Source: Vogesella indigofera (GTDB taxonomy: Bacteria; Pseudomonadota; Gammaproteobacteria; Burkholderiales; Chromobacteriaceae). Taken from it: a stretch of DNA of 64,000 bases. Position 1 is the stretch's first letter; the number at the start of each line of letters is the position of its first letter. Positions 55,712-64,000 of this stretch are shown one piece after another. Both the position numbers and the translations under genes were made by a program. The stretch is taken from NCBI RefSeq assembly GCF_028548395.1, contig NZ_JAQQLA010000001.1:1-64000 (forward strand), read 5' to 3'. The notes under the pieces were generated by a model, which did no database searches, was not told the DNA's origin, and saw nothing but the letters and a program-made list of their open reading frames with translations.

Positions 55712-56977
55712 ATGAATACCCAAAAACTGACCCGCCAGATCGGCATGGCAATGCTGCTGGGCATTATGGTGGGCTACATCTTTCACAGCTTCGCGCCGGA
55801 TACCCAGACGGCCAAGGAGATCGCCGGCTACTTCAGCCTGGTGACGGACATCTTTCTGCGCATGATCAAGATGATCATCGCACCATTGGTATTTGCCACG
55901 CTGGTGACGGGGATCGCCAGCATGGGCGATGCCGGCGCAGTTGGCCGCATCGGGCTCAAGGCCATGCTGTGGTTTGTTTGCGCGTCCATCGTTTCCTTGC
56001 TGCTCGGTTTGGCACTGGTGAACCTGTTTGAACCGGGCGTTCACATGCAGCTGGTGTTGCCGGATGCGGCCGCGAGTTCCGGCCTGAAAACGGCCGATCT
56101 GAACCTCAAAGGCTTCATTACCCACGTGTTCCCGAGAAGCATCGCGGAAGCCATGGCCGGTAACGAGATCCTGCAGATTCTGGTGTTCTCCTTGTTCTTC
56201 GGTGCCGCGCTTGGCTTTGTGAAAGGCCAGGGCTACACCACGCTCGACAAGTGTCTCGACGAACTGGTGCGCATTATGTTCCGCATTACCGACTACGTGA
56301 TGCGCCTGGCTCCGATCGGCGTGTTTGCCGCCATGGCGGCGGTGATTACGGTGCAAGGGCTGGGCGTGCTGCTGAGCTACGGCATACTGATCGGCGAGTT
56401 CTACCTGGGACTGGCGCTGCTGTGGGGGATTCTGCTGGCTGTCGGCTACCTGTTCTTGGGCAAGTCGGTCGGCGGGCTGCTGCAGCTGATCCGCGAGCCG
56501 ATCATGCTGGCATTCTCGACGGCCAGCAGCGAGTCGGCCTATCCGAAAACCATCGAATCCCTGGAAAAATTCGGTGTCTCCAAGCGTATTTCCAGCTTCG
56601 TGTTGCCGCTTGGCTACTCGTTCAATCTGGATGGCTCGATGATGTACCAGGCCTTTGCCGTGCTGTTCATCGCGCAGGCTTATGGTATCGAGATGAGTTT
56701 TGCCCAGCAGTTGATCCTGCTGCTGGTGCTGATGGTAACGAGCAAGGGCATGGCCGGCGTGGCACGCGCCTCGCTGGTGGTAGTCGCCGCGACCCTGCCG
56801 ATGTTCAACCTGCCTGAGGCCGGACTGCTGCTGATCATGGGCATCGACCAGTTCTTTGACATGGGGCGCACGGCGACCAATGTGCTGGGCAATAGTCTGG
56901 CCACCGCCGTAGTCGCCAAACTGGAAGGTGAGCAGGAGCCACAGGCTCTCCCGCAGCCAGCCGAGGTTCGCAGCTGA
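55712..56977 (+). CDS. Dicarboxylate/amino acid:cation symporter (DAACS)
   Basis: 421 residues, GltP/DctA family. FLRMIKMIIAPLVFATLVTGIASM, AFSTASSESAYPKTIESLEKFGV (the serine-rich hairpin) and LGYSFNLDGSMMYQAFAVLFIAQ are transport-site motifs; MGRTATNVLGNSLATAVVAK matches the substrate-binding helix. Imports glutamate, aspartate or C4-dicarboxylates. Followed after 57 bases by an Asp/Glu racemase gene, favouring amino-acid substrate. ATG 55712 chosen over a long unsupported extension. Confidence 0.93.
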   Translation: MNTQKLTRQIGMAMLLGIMVGYIFHSFAPDTQTAKEIAGYFSLVTDIFLRMIKMIIAPLVFATLVTGIASMGDAGAVGRIGLKAMLWFVCASIVSLLLGLALVNLFEPGVHMQLVLPDAAASSGLKTADLNLKGFITHVFPRSIAEAMAGNEILQILVFSLFFGAALGFVKGQGYTTLDKCLDELVRIMFRITDYVMRLAPIGVFAAMAAVITVQGLGVLLSYGILIGEFYLGLALLWGILLAVGYLFLGKSVGGLLQLIREPIMLAFSTASSESAYPKTIESLEKFGVSKRISSFVLPLGYSFNLDGSMMYQAFAVLFIAQAYGIEMSFAQQLILLLVLMVTSKGMAGVARASLVVVAATLPMFNLPEAGLLLIMGIDQFFDMGRTATNVLGNSLATAVVAKLEGEQEPQALPQPAEVRS

Positions 56978-57034
56978 TCGTCAACCCGGCGCGGCCGCCA
57001 TCTGCGGCCGCGTCTTTTGTCATGTCGAGTGATC

Positions 57035-58474
57035 ATGAATACCCAAACCTTTGGCATCATCGGCGGGCTGGGCGCACTGGCCGGCGCCGACCTGTACAGC
57101 AAGCTGCTGGCGGCTCAGGCCAGGGCCAGCCAGACGACGGCACCGCTGCATGTGCTCCTTGAGCAGCACCCGTTTCGTGGTGCCGGCAGCGCCCTTGAAC
57201 AAGACTGTACCGTGACCGCCCGCAAACTGTATGTGTTTGAAACGGGCATGGCGCTGACCCGGCGCGGGGTGGATACGCTGCTGCTGCCGTGTTTCGCCAG
57301 CCATGTCTTTCGTGACGAGATCCAGAGCGAGTTTGCCGTGCCGGTGGTGGACATGTTGGCCGCACTGCTTGACTACGTGGTACAGCGGCTTCCCGCCGGT
57401 GCCCGGCTGGGCATCCTGACATCAGACTACGTGCGTCATGCTGGTTTGTTCGAACGTTATTTCGGCGATCGCTTCCAGCTGCTTTACCCGGCGCCGGAGC
57501 TGCAGCCACGACTGATGGAGGCCATCTATGGTGTGCATGGCATACAGGCCGGGCATTTTGATGGCACGGCAGTGGCCTCGCTGCAGCAGGTGTGCAAGCA
57601 GCTGCAGGCACAGCGGGTCGACCTGTTGTTACCGGGGTTTACCGAGCTGGCCCTGGTTGCGGCAGGCTTGCAGCAGTCCGGTATCACCTTCCCCGACGTC
57701 AATCAGATTTATGCCGAATATGCCTTGGTGCACCGAAGCGAGCCACCAGCGCCCCGCTTCAAGCTGGGTATTGTCGGCGGAGTGGGACCGGCGGCCACCG
57801 TAGACTTCATGAACAAGGTCATACAGAGCACGCCGGCGAGCCGTGACCAGGACCACATCAAGATGGTGGTGGAGCAGAATCCGCAAATCCCGGATCGCAC
57901 CGCCAACCTGATCCGGCGCGAGACCGACCCGACGGTCGCACTGCTGGCAACCTGCAAGCGACTGGAGGCGGAAGGCGCCCACGCCATCGCGATTCCCTGC
58001 AACACGGCGCATGCCTTTGTTGCCGAGCTGCAGCCACTCCTCGGCATCCCCATTGTCCACATGCTGGAGGAGACCATCGGTTTTATCCGCCATCGCTATG
58101 GCACCGCCAAGCCGATTGGCCTGCTGGCCACGTCCGGCACCGTACAAAGCCGGGTCTACCACCGCATTGCCGAAACCGCCGGCCTGACCTTGATTGTTCC
58201 CGACGACGAGCATCAGGCCAAGGTGATGGCAGCCATCTACGGCGAGCAGGGGGTCAAGGCCGGCTATACCAGCGGCCGTTGCAGGGAAGAGTTGCTGGCT
58301 GCGGCTAGGCAGCTTGCCGATGCGGGGGCGGCAGTGCTGATTCTGGGCTGTACCGAGCTGCCGCTGTTGCTGCCGGAATGCGAGCACTACCAGTTGGGCG
58401 GGCATACGCTGGCCCTGATTGACCCGACGGCGATTCTCGCGCGGCGTTGTGTCGAGCTGGCAAACAAGCGGTAG
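57035..58474 (+). CDS. Double-domain aspartate/glutamate racemase family protein
   Basis: 479 residues made of two consecutive Asp/Glu racemase domains, about 1-235 and 240-479, each starting with a matching strand (FGIIGGLGALAGADLYSKL and LGIVGGVGPAATVDFMNKV). The second domain has both catalytic cysteines, C322 in PCNTAH and C439 in LGCTEL. The first keeps one (C86 in PCFASH) but has Phe202 where the other should be (PGFTEL), so it cannot racemise by the usual two-base mechanism. Downstream of a DAACS symporter; likely converts D- and L-acidic amino acids. Confidence 0.9.
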   Translation: MNTQTFGIIGGLGALAGADLYSKLLAAQARASQTTAPLHVLLEQHPFRGAGSALEQDCTVTARKLYVFETGMALTRRGVDTLLLPCFASHVFRDEIQSEFAVPVVDMLAALLDYVVQRLPAGARLGILTSDYVRHAGLFERYFGDRFQLLYPAPELQPRLMEAIYGVHGIQAGHFDGTAVASLQQVCKQLQAQRVDLLLPGFTELALVAAGLQQSGITFPDVNQIYAEYALVHRSEPPAPRFKLGIVGGVGPAATVDFMNKVIQSTPASRDQDHIKMVVEQNPQIPDRTANLIRRETDPTVALLATCKRLEAEGAHAIAIPCNTAHAFVAELQPLLGIPIVHMLEETIGFIRHRYGTAKPIGLLATSGTVQSRVYHRIAETAGLTLIVPDDEHQAKVMAAIYGEQGVKAGYTSGRCREELLAAARQLADAGAAVLILGCTELPLLLPECEHYQLGGHTLALIDPTAILARRCVELANKR

Positions 58475-58678
58475 CCTGCCCAAGACTTCGACATCAGCCC
58501 AAGGCGGGCTGAGCCGTTCCTGATTTTTTCGATCGTCTCATGACGGCTTCCAGATACGGATGCAGTCATTTTTTATCGATGGGAATTCCGCCGCGTTGGG
58601 CTAATGGCGGTCTGATCCGGCGCCCGGCTGCTCAATCGCCGCAGCCGGGCGACACCATCACCCCGCACCCCCCGCACC
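58475..58678. other. Intergenic region after the racemase
   Basis: A stem TCAGCCC/GGGCTGA (58494-58500 with 58506-58512) lies 20 bases after the stop, with a T-run 18 bases further on (GATTTTTTCG). It may be a weak terminator. Confidence 0.4.
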
Positions 58679-59626
58679 TCAGGACGCGATTTGCAGTGTC
58701 TCGATCCGGTTGCGGCCGTTTTCCTTGGCGACATACAGCTGCCGGTCAACGGCCTGGATGAAGTCGGTGGTGGTCAGCCGGTCGCCTGGCATCACGGTGC
58801 CGACGCCGATGCTGACGGTGACGCGCTGGCCGTGCGGCGATTGCGAGTGGCCGATCGCCAGTTTCTCGATCAGGCGCTGGCAGCGCTCGGCGACGCGCTG
58901 CGCGCCGTTGGCGTCGGTTTCCGGCAGCATGATGATGAATTCCTCGCCGCCGTAACGCGCGACCAGATCGCGCGGGCCGGCCAGGGCCAGATTCAGCGTT
59001 TGCGCGATGCGGGTCAGGCACTGGTCGCCCGCGATGTGCCCGTACAGGTCGTTGAACTGCTTGAAGAAATCGACATCGAACAGGATCAGCGACAGCGGCT
59101 GGCGGCTGTTGCGCGTGTTTTGCCACTCCATGTCCAGGCTGGTGTCGAAGCGGCGCCGGTTGGCAATGCCGGTCAGCCCGTCCTTGAACGACAGCGCTTC
59201 CAGCTCTTTTTGCAGTACCAGCAGTTTTTCTTCCGTCTTCTTGCGCTCGCTGATATCGAACATGAAGCCAATCAGCGACTCGACCTCACCCTGCGCATTG
59301 CGTACCACGTGGACGACATCGCGTATCCACACGTAGCCGTTTTCCTTGGTCAGTGCCCGGTAGTCGGCTTCGTGGTCGACCCCGGCCTTGGATTGCGCAA
59401 CGCAGAAATTCACCACGTTGTCGCGATCCTCCGGGTGGATGCGCTGCGCCCAGTCGTTGGCGGATTCCCAGCTTTCCTGGCTCCAGCCCAGCAAGGCCTC
59501 GATTTGCGGGCCGATGTAGGCGAACTGCATGGTGGCCCAGTCGATTTTCCACGGGATAGCCTTGGTCGACTCCAGAAGAGTTTTATAAACCGCGTTGTCG
59601 CTGCTGAGTTCGCTTACGTCGGACAT
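58679..59626 (-). CDS. PAS-GGDEF diguanylate cyclase
   Basis: 315 residues, soluble. PAS domain at about 20-130 (MQFAYIGPQIEALLGWSQESWESANDWAQRIHPEDRDNV..., ERKKTEEKL linker) followed by GGDEF with GGEEF near 225. The inhibitory-site position reads GPRD, with the expected Arg missing at its place, so feedback inhibition is probably weak. Second c-di-GMP synthase in the window; sensory input unknown. Confidence 0.93.
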   Translation of the reverse strand: MSDVSELSSDNAVYKTLLESTKAIPWKIDWATMQFAYIGPQIEALLGWSQESWESANDWAQRIHPEDRDNVVNFCVAQSKAGVDHEADYRALTKENGYVWIRDVVHVVRNAQGEVESLIGFMFDISERKKTEEKLLVLQKELEALSFKDGLTGIANRRRFDTSLDMEWQNTRNSRQPLSLILFDVDFFKQFNDLYGHIAGDQCLTRIAQTLNLALAGPRDLVARYGGEEFIIMLPETDANGAQRVAERCQRLIEKLAIGHSQSPHGQRVTVSIGVGTVMPGDRLTTTDFIQAVDRQLYVAKENGRNRIETLQIAS

Positions 59627-59774
59627 GCCTCACGTCTCCTTGAACGGTGTCGGGGTACTGGTGGCAGGGCGCAAGGTGCCGGGGCTAATCGGCGCGGCCT
59701 GCCCGTGGTGCTGGCGACAGTATGCCATTGTCGCCCGTGGCGGGGGGTGATGGCCGCCATGCGGCGACCGTGGC

Positions 59775-60140
59775 TCACAGTATCGTCTGCAATTGATGCA
59801 GTTCGGCGACAGTCATGGTGAAAACCAGTTTGTCCGCGCCCGCATTCGCACAGCAATGCTGCATGTCGGTTTTGGCGACGGCAGAGCAGCCCTCCGCGAT
59901 GGTCAGTTCGGTGTCATCCACCGTCAGCTTCAGCTCGCCTTGCTCGACATGAAAAAGCTTGAGGGTGCCGGGCGGGTGTCCGGCAGACTCGAAGCGCTCG
60001 CCGGGCTGCAGCTGCCAGCGCCACAGTTCGATCATGTCGGGGCCGCTGGTCCCGGCCAGCCGCTTTGTCGCCGCCGGTACCCGCAGGGAGGGCAGGGCGC
60101 GATGGCTGTCGCGGCTATCCGGCGCTATGCGGGCAGCGCA
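59775..60140 (-). pseudogene. Cupin fragment, likely remnant of an XRE-cupin regulator
   Basis: The frame encodes an RmlC-like cupin half (IELWRWQLQPGERF... AGHPPGTLKLFHVEQGELKLTVDDTELTIAEGCSAVAKTDMQHCCANAGADKLVFTMTV), the usual C-terminal half of XRE-cupin regulators that sit beside azlCD. The N-terminal helix-turn-helix is absent: the upstream space is the alpha/beta hydrolase gene. The only in-frame ATG is 60035, inside the domain; if translated from there it would be an 86-residue single cupin. Confidence 0.55.
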
Positions 60141-60147
60141 ATGACGG

Positions 60148-60954
60148 TCATGCCATGCCGTTGGCGAGGAAGCGGGCAATGCGCCCCACCACCCAGTCTT
60201 CCTGCTCTTTGTGCGGCACATGCCTGACCCCGGCCAGCAGTTCCAGCTGCGCGGCGCCACCGACCATGCCGGCGATTTGCTGCGGGTGCCGGCTGGAGCC
60301 GTACTCGTCTTCGCTGCCGTGCAGTACCAGGGTCGGGCACGTCACCTGTGGCAAGACCTCGTGTAACGACCAGTCGCGAAAGGCCGGAGCCAGCCAGGTG
60401 TCGATCCAGGCATCCAGCACCCAGCGCGCCTTGTCGCCGTGGTAGCGCTGCAAGCGCGCGAACGGCTCGGGCAGGCGGAACTGCGCTTGTGCTTCGCTGA
60501 TGCCGGCCAGCGTTTTGTCTTCGACGAAGGCCTGTGCCGACACGGTGATCAAACCGTCACAGGCGTCGGCGTAGCGGGCGGCACAATGCACCGCCATGCC
60601 ACCGCCAACGCTGTGTCCCAACGCGACGAAACGCTCAAATCCGAAATGGTCTTGCAGCGCGAGGAAACCGGTCGCGGCTTCTGCCTGGACAAAATCGGCC
60701 GTCAGCCCGCCGCTGCGCGGATCGGACTGCCCGAACCCCAGGCGGTCGTAGGCAATCACGCTGCGGCCGGTTTGCGCGGCCAGTAACGCCGGGAAGCCGC
60801 GCCACAGCTCGATGCAGCCCAGGGAGTCATGGAACAGCACGATGGGTGCGGCACGCTGGCCGTCAACGTTGGCCGCAGCCGGCCAGCAACGGGCAAACAG
60901 GCGGCCCCGGGCGGTGGTGATCTGATGGTCGGAGCTTGAGTGTGGTGTGTTCAT
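60148..60954 (-). CDS. Alpha/beta hydrolase
   Basis: 268 residues. VLFHDSLGCIELWRGFP oxyanion region, nucleophile elbow LGHSVGGGMAVHCA, Asp in LHGSEDEY and His in VRHVPHKE. Cytoplasmic esterase/lipase-like enzyme with unknown substrate. Directly after azlD in the same direction (6-base gap), so it may be co-transcribed with azlCD. An imperfect 12-mer is near its 5' end (60865-60876). Confidence 0.88.
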   Translation of the reverse strand: MNTPHSSSDHQITTARGRLFARCWPAAANVDGQRAAPIVLFHDSLGCIELWRGFPALLAAQTGRSVIAYDRLGFGQSDPRSGGLTADFVQAEAATGFLALQDHFGFERFVALGHSVGGGMAVHCAARYADACDGLITVSAQAFVEDKTLAGISEAQAQFRLPEPFARLQRYHGDKARWVLDAWIDTWLAPAFRDWSLHEVLPQVTCPTLVLHGSEDEYGSSRHPQQIAGMVGGAAQLELLAGVRHVPHKEQEDWVVGRIARFLANGMA

Positions 60955-60960
60955 GGGACC

Positions 60961-61263
60961 TCAGGTGCCGAGTAGATGACGAAGCATGCCGGTCGCGACA
61001 ATGCCGATGATGACGGTCGGTAACAGCGGCAAGCGGCTGGCGGCTAACAGGGTAATGGCCAGCGCCAGCCAGTTGGCCGGTTGCTCCGAGACGAATGCCG
61101 GTGCAATCACCGAAACCAGCACACAGCCGGGAACGCAGTCCATGACCGCCAGCAGGCGCGGGCTCAGTGTGCGCTTGCGCAGCGCAAGGTAACCCAGTAC
61201 CCGTGTGAGATAGGTCGAGGCGGCCATCAACACGATGGTCAGCAGCGTCAGGCGCTCCGTCAT
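60961..61263 (-). CDS. azlD: AzlD-family branched-chain amino-acid exporter subunit
   Basis: 100 residues, three or four helices (LTIVLMAASTYLTRVLGYLAL, AVMDCVPGCVLVSVIAPAF). AzlD works with AzlC to export branched-chain amino acids or analogues. Start overlaps the azlC stop as ATGA. Confidence 0.92.
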   Translation of the reverse strand: MTERLTLLTIVLMAASTYLTRVLGYLALRKRTLSPRLLAVMDCVPGCVLVSVIAPAFVSEQPANWLALAITLLAASRLPLLPTVIIGIVATGMLRHLLGT

Positions 61264-61988
61264 GATGCTTTCCCCCAGACGATAGCGGCAAGCAGTCCCG
61301 CCGCGCTACCCGTGGCCACGTACCAGGCGCCGGGGAGGAACAGGCAGCTCAGTGCGGCGACGCCCAGACTCAGCAGCCAGGGGCGACAGGCGCGCGCCCC
61401 GCGCCACATGCCGCGCAGCAACACCAGAAACACCGCGGTAAAGGCCATATCGAAGCCGTAGTGCTCGACATTCCCCATGCTCGGCCCAAGTGTCGCGCCG
61501 AGTGCGGTAAATGTCACCCAGGTGAGGTACAGGCCGGCAGAGATGCCCAGATAGTAAGCCAGGCTGATGCGCGTGGCGGCGCGCTGGCGGGCATCGGCCA
61601 GCGCCATGGCCCAACTCTCGTCGCACATGAAGAACAAGGCCGGCAGCGCCTGCCTGGCCGTCAAGTGCTGCAGATAGGGCACCAGCGCGGCGCCCATCAG
61701 GATATGGCGGCAGTTCACCAGCAAGGACATCGCCACGATCAGCAGCACCTGCGGTGGCGACGTCCACAGCCGGATTGCGGCAAACTCCGAGCCACCGCCG
61801 AAATTCAGGCCGGTCATCAGGGGAACCTCAAGCACCGTGAATCCTTTCTGGGTGGCCTGTGCCCCCAGCACGAGTGCAAACGGGATGAAGCCCAGCATGA
61901 CGGGCAGCGAGGCACGCATGCCACGGATGGCTTCAAATTTGGTGCCGGATGCCACATCTGTGGCACTAGTGGTAGAAAGACTATTCAT
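61260..61988 (-). CDS. azlC: AzlC-family branched-chain amino-acid exporter subunit
   Basis: 242 residues, polytopic. IRGMRASLPVMLGFIPFALVLGAQATQKGF, ALFFMCDESWAMALADARQR and GMWRGARACRPWLLSLGVA are family motifs. AGGAG 7 bases before ATG 61988; the 89-residue upstream extension is unsupported. Divergent from an Lrp gene. Confidence 0.93.
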   Translation of the reverse strand: MNSLSTTSATDVASGTKFEAIRGMRASLPVMLGFIPFALVLGAQATQKGFTVLEVPLMTGLNFGGGSEFAAIRLWTSPPQVLLIVAMSLLVNCRHILMGAALVPYLQHLTARQALPALFFMCDESWAMALADARQRAATRISLAYYLGISAGLYLTWVTFTALGATLGPSMGNVEHYGFDMAFTAVFLVLLRGMWRGARACRPWLLSLGVAALSCLFLPGAWYVATGSAAGLLAAIVWGKAS

Positions 61989-62109
61989 TTGCGCTCCTTT
62001 CTTATATTTTCTGCCAAAACTGTTGAAATCGGGTTGCGTTGTTGCCAGGATTCGGCTTGAAATTGGCATCGGCAATAGCCAGTCATCCATTTTGTAGGAC
62101 GGAATAGCA

Positions 62110-62568
62110 ATGAAACTGGACGCAATCGATCGGCGCATTCTCAAGGCACTGCAGCGGGACGGGCGCCTGCAGAACATCGAGCTGGCCCGCGAGGTCGGGC
62201 TTTCGCCGTCACCCTGCCTGCGGCGGGTACGCTTGCTGGAGGAGGCGGGGGTCATTGAGCACTATGTGGCGGTGGTCAACGCCGCCAAGGTGGGCAAAGG
62301 GCTGACCGTCTTCGCCCGCATCTGGTTGACGGGGCAGGACGCCGAGACGGTCGATCATTTCACCGATGCGATCAGGCAGCTGCCACAGGTGGTGGAGTGC
62401 CATTTGATGGCCGGGGACTGCGATTTCCTGTTGCGCATCGTGGCGGCCGATCTCGATGACTACCGGCAATTCCAGATCGAGCACCTCACCCGCATCAAGG
62501 GGGTACAGAACGTCAAGACGGAAATCCCGATGCAAAAGATCAAGCTGACTTCGGCAATACCGGTGTGA
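62110..62568 (+). CDS. Lrp/AsnC-family transcriptional regulator
   Basis: 152 residues. N-terminal helix-turn-helix (DAIDRRILKALQRDGRLQNIELAREVGLSPSPCLRRVRLLEEAGVI) and C-terminal RAM ligand domain (VVECHLMAGDCDFLLRIVAADLDDYRQF). Divergent from azlCD with a 121-base spacer; the natural amino-acid-responsive controller of that exporter. AGGA upstream. Confidence 0.93.
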   Translation: MKLDAIDRRILKALQRDGRLQNIELAREVGLSPSPCLRRVRLLEEAGVIEHYVAVVNAAKVGKGLTVFARIWLTGQDAETVDHFTDAIRQLPQVVECHLMAGDCDFLLRIVAADLDDYRQFQIEHLTRIKGVQNVKTEIPMQKIKLTSAIPV

Positions 62569-62652
62569 ACGGCCCGCGCTGGCAAACGGCGGCGGCGCGG
62601 ACCGGCGCAGGGGCGGGCTCTGGCCGATAAGCCGGCCCGCCCCTCAATGCAG

Positions 62653-62679
62653 AAAAGCCGGCCCCAGGCAGGAGCCGGC
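62653..62679 (-). terminator. Terminator of the alpha/beta hydrolase gene
   Basis: Stem GCCGGCTCC/GGGGCCGGC (one G-T pair) with 5-base loop, then TTTTCT on the minus strand; 22 bases past the stop. Confidence 0.75.
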
Positions 62680-62700
62680 CAGGATCAGGCGTGGCGGTAG

Positions 62701-63519
62701 TTACCCGGTGTGACGCTCGCCGGCGATAAAGTCGGCAAGCTGCTGCCACATGAACAGCGGGTTGGAGTACATCGGAAAGTGGCCGCAATGCGGCACTTCG
62801 CTGAGTCTCACCCCGTGCTGCTCGATATGCGCCAGATAGCTGAGGCCGGCATTCTGCGCGCCGTACATGAACATCTTGCGGCACGGCAGGGCCAGAAACT
62901 GTTCCATCAGCCGGCCGTGATCCGACAACGCCACCATCGATTCAAAAATGCCGCGCACCGCCGCGGCGCGCACCTTGTGGCGCAGGCTGGCGGCGTACAG
63001 GGCGCTGGCGTAGGCCGGGGCGTGGCGGGTGCGCTCGATGAAGTCATCGAAAAACGCCTCGGCGTCGGCATTCGGGTAGGCGATGATCTGGCGGCTCAGA
63101 AAGCAGTCTTCCGGCGCGATATTGCCTTCGATATCGGTAAAGCTGAGCACGCGTTCGCCCAGCTGGCTGGCCAGCAGCAAGGCTGTGAGGCCGCCCATGG
63201 AGTGGCCGACCAGATGGAAGCGCGCCACCCGGTAGTGCGCCAGCACCTGTAGTGCGGTTTGCAGCAGCAGGTTGATCGACACCTGCGTCAGCTCGGCGCA
63301 AACCGTGTCGCCGCAGCCGGGGGCGTCGTAGGCGATGAACGGATGCCCGTCGAAGGCGGCATGCTGCACGATGTCGGCGTAGTCCTCCTTGCTCGAGCCG
63401 AAGCCGTGCAGAAACAGGATCGGCGCCTTGTCGCCGCCGCGGTGAATCGCGGCGATGTCGACGGCCACGCCATCGATGTCGAACGCCAGCCGCTGGCTGG
63501 CAAATTGTTGGCTTGTCAT
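62701..63519 (-). CDS. Alpha/beta hydrolase
   Basis: 272 residues. ILFLHGFGSSKEDYADI, nucleophile elbow LVGHSMGGLTALLLA, and a late His in VPHCGHFPMYSNP. Substrate unknown; similar to many esterase-like proteins. ATG 63519 is favoured over a TTG at 63531. It ends in its own terminator and starts downstream of the aminotransferase gene. Confidence 0.9.
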   Translation of the reverse strand: MTSQQFASQRLAFDIDGVAVDIAAIHRGGDKAPILFLHGFGSSKEDYADIVQHAAFDGHPFIAYDAPGCGDTVCAELTQVSINLLLQTALQVLAHYRVARFHLVGHSMGGLTALLLASQLGERVLSFTDIEGNIAPEDCFLSRQIIAYPNADAEAFFDDFIERTRHAPAYASALYAASLRHKVRAAAVRGIFESMVALSDHGRLMEQFLALPCRKMFMYGAQNAGLSYLAHIEQHGVRLSEVPHCGHFPMYSNPLFMWQQLADFIAGERHTG

Positions 63520-63540
63520 GCGGTGTTCCAATCAGTCGCG

Positions 63541-63580
63541 GCACTGCGGCCAACCTTGAGCCCAAGGTTGGCCGCAGTGC
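63541..63580. terminator. Head-to-head repeat pair between two genes
   Basis: Two exact 12-mers (63546-63557, 63564-63575) extended by flanking complementarity to a perfect 17-bp stem (GCACT... / ...AGTGC) with 6-base loop. It directly follows the aminotransferase stop. Confidence 0.82.
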
Positions 63581-63590
63581 TGGGTTGCAA

Positions 63591-64000
63591 TTAACGGGTG
63601 GTCATCACCGCGCTACAGAACTCGCCGATCGCCGTGCACGCCTGCTGCAGCGCGGCGTCGTCCAGTGCATAGGCGATGCGGATATAGGGCGCCAAGCCAA
63701 AGGCGCTGCCCTGTACCACCGCGACGCCGGCTTCATTCAGCAGTGCCAGCGCCACGTCTTCGTCGCTGGCCAGCAATTTGCCGGCCGGGCTGGTCTTGCC
63801 CAGCAGTTCCTCGCAGCAGGCAAACACGTAGAACGCGCCGCCGGGCCGGGCGCAGGACAGCCCCGGCGTGGCGTTGAGCTGGCGCAGCATGCGGTCGCGG
63901 CGGGTCTCGAACACCTCGCGCGAGCGGGTGATGAAGTCCTGCGGCCCGGTCAGCGCGGCCAACGCCGCCTGCTGCGAGATGGCGCAGGCACCAGAGGTCT
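63591..64000 (-). CDS. Class I/II PLP aminotransferase, 3' part
   Basis: The last ~136 residues of an aspartate-aminotransferase-like enzyme; the 5' part, including the PLP lysine, is beyond the window end. Visible: TSGACAISQQAALAALTGPQ at the edge, RDRMLRQLNATPGLSCARPGGAFYVFAC and AYALDDAALQQACTAIGEF. The specific substrate cannot be judged. Confidence 0.88.
   Translation of the reverse strand, partial: TSGACAISQQAALAALTGPQDFITRSREVFETRRDRMLRQLNATPGLSCARPGGAFYVFACCEELLGKTSPAGKLLASDEDVALALLNEAGVAVVQGSAFGLAPYIRIAYALDDAALQQACTAIGEFCSAVMTTR

Overview
The window is about 64 kb of GC-rich chromosome from a betaproteobacterium, most likely order Neisseriales (Chromobacteriaceae/Vogesella-like). 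That placement is an inference. It rests on 5S rRNA character, protein character (mpl, ratAB/smpB, glyQ-glyS-gmhB-plsC order, a CitMHS_2-type antiporter) and a dense species-specific 12-mer that behaves like a Neisseriales-style DNA uptake sequence. No phage, CRISPR array or intact insertion sequence is visible.

Layout: 1-150 is the 3' end of an rRNA operon (5S plus terminator). 0.5-6.6 kb: antiporter, mpl, a c-di-GMP pair (diguanylate cyclase plus probable PilZ-type receptor) and serB. 6.7-9.1 kb: a four-gene minus-strand operon recognisable as a bufferin-type RiPP cluster (precursor, DUF692 iron oxidase, DUF2063 partner, DoxX protein). 9.3-18.4 kb: guaA, smpB, ratAB, aceA, and grpE-dnaK-dnaJ with a sigma-32-like promoter. 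18.6-26.7 kb: two amino-acid transporters, hemB, a lipoprotein hydrolase and an autotransporter. 27-35.8 kb: kbl-tdh threonine catabolism, glyQ/glyS with a small secreted protein between them, gmhB, plsC, a YgjP-like metalloprotease, gloA. 36-43 kb: glycerol regulon (glpR; glpK-glpF-glpD) interleaved with a MerR regulator, an SDR and a LysE exporter. 43-46.9 kb: lipid kinase, DJ-1/PfpI protein, nemA/nemR.

46.9-54.5 kb is an accessory stress island. It carries a BON lipoprotein, two CsbD proteins, an lmo0937-type peptide, a Crp/Fnr regulator, an AI-2E permease, a glycine-zipper lipoprotein and secreted hypotheticals. It has unusually long non-coding stretches, a desaturase pseudogene and repeated transposon-end-like motifs at both edges. 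54.5-64 kb: a LysR-controlled dicarboxylate/amino-acid symporter with a double-domain Asp/Glu racemase, a second diguanylate cyclase, azlCD with a divergent Lrp regulator and a leftover cupin fragment, two alpha/beta hydrolases and the end of an aminotransferase gene.

The most striking feature is the 12-mer GCGGCCAACCTT, found 22 times exactly by eye, mostly between genes. Several copies are paired head-to-head to make terminator-like hairpins, as Neisseria DUS do. I know of no described uptake motif with this sequence.
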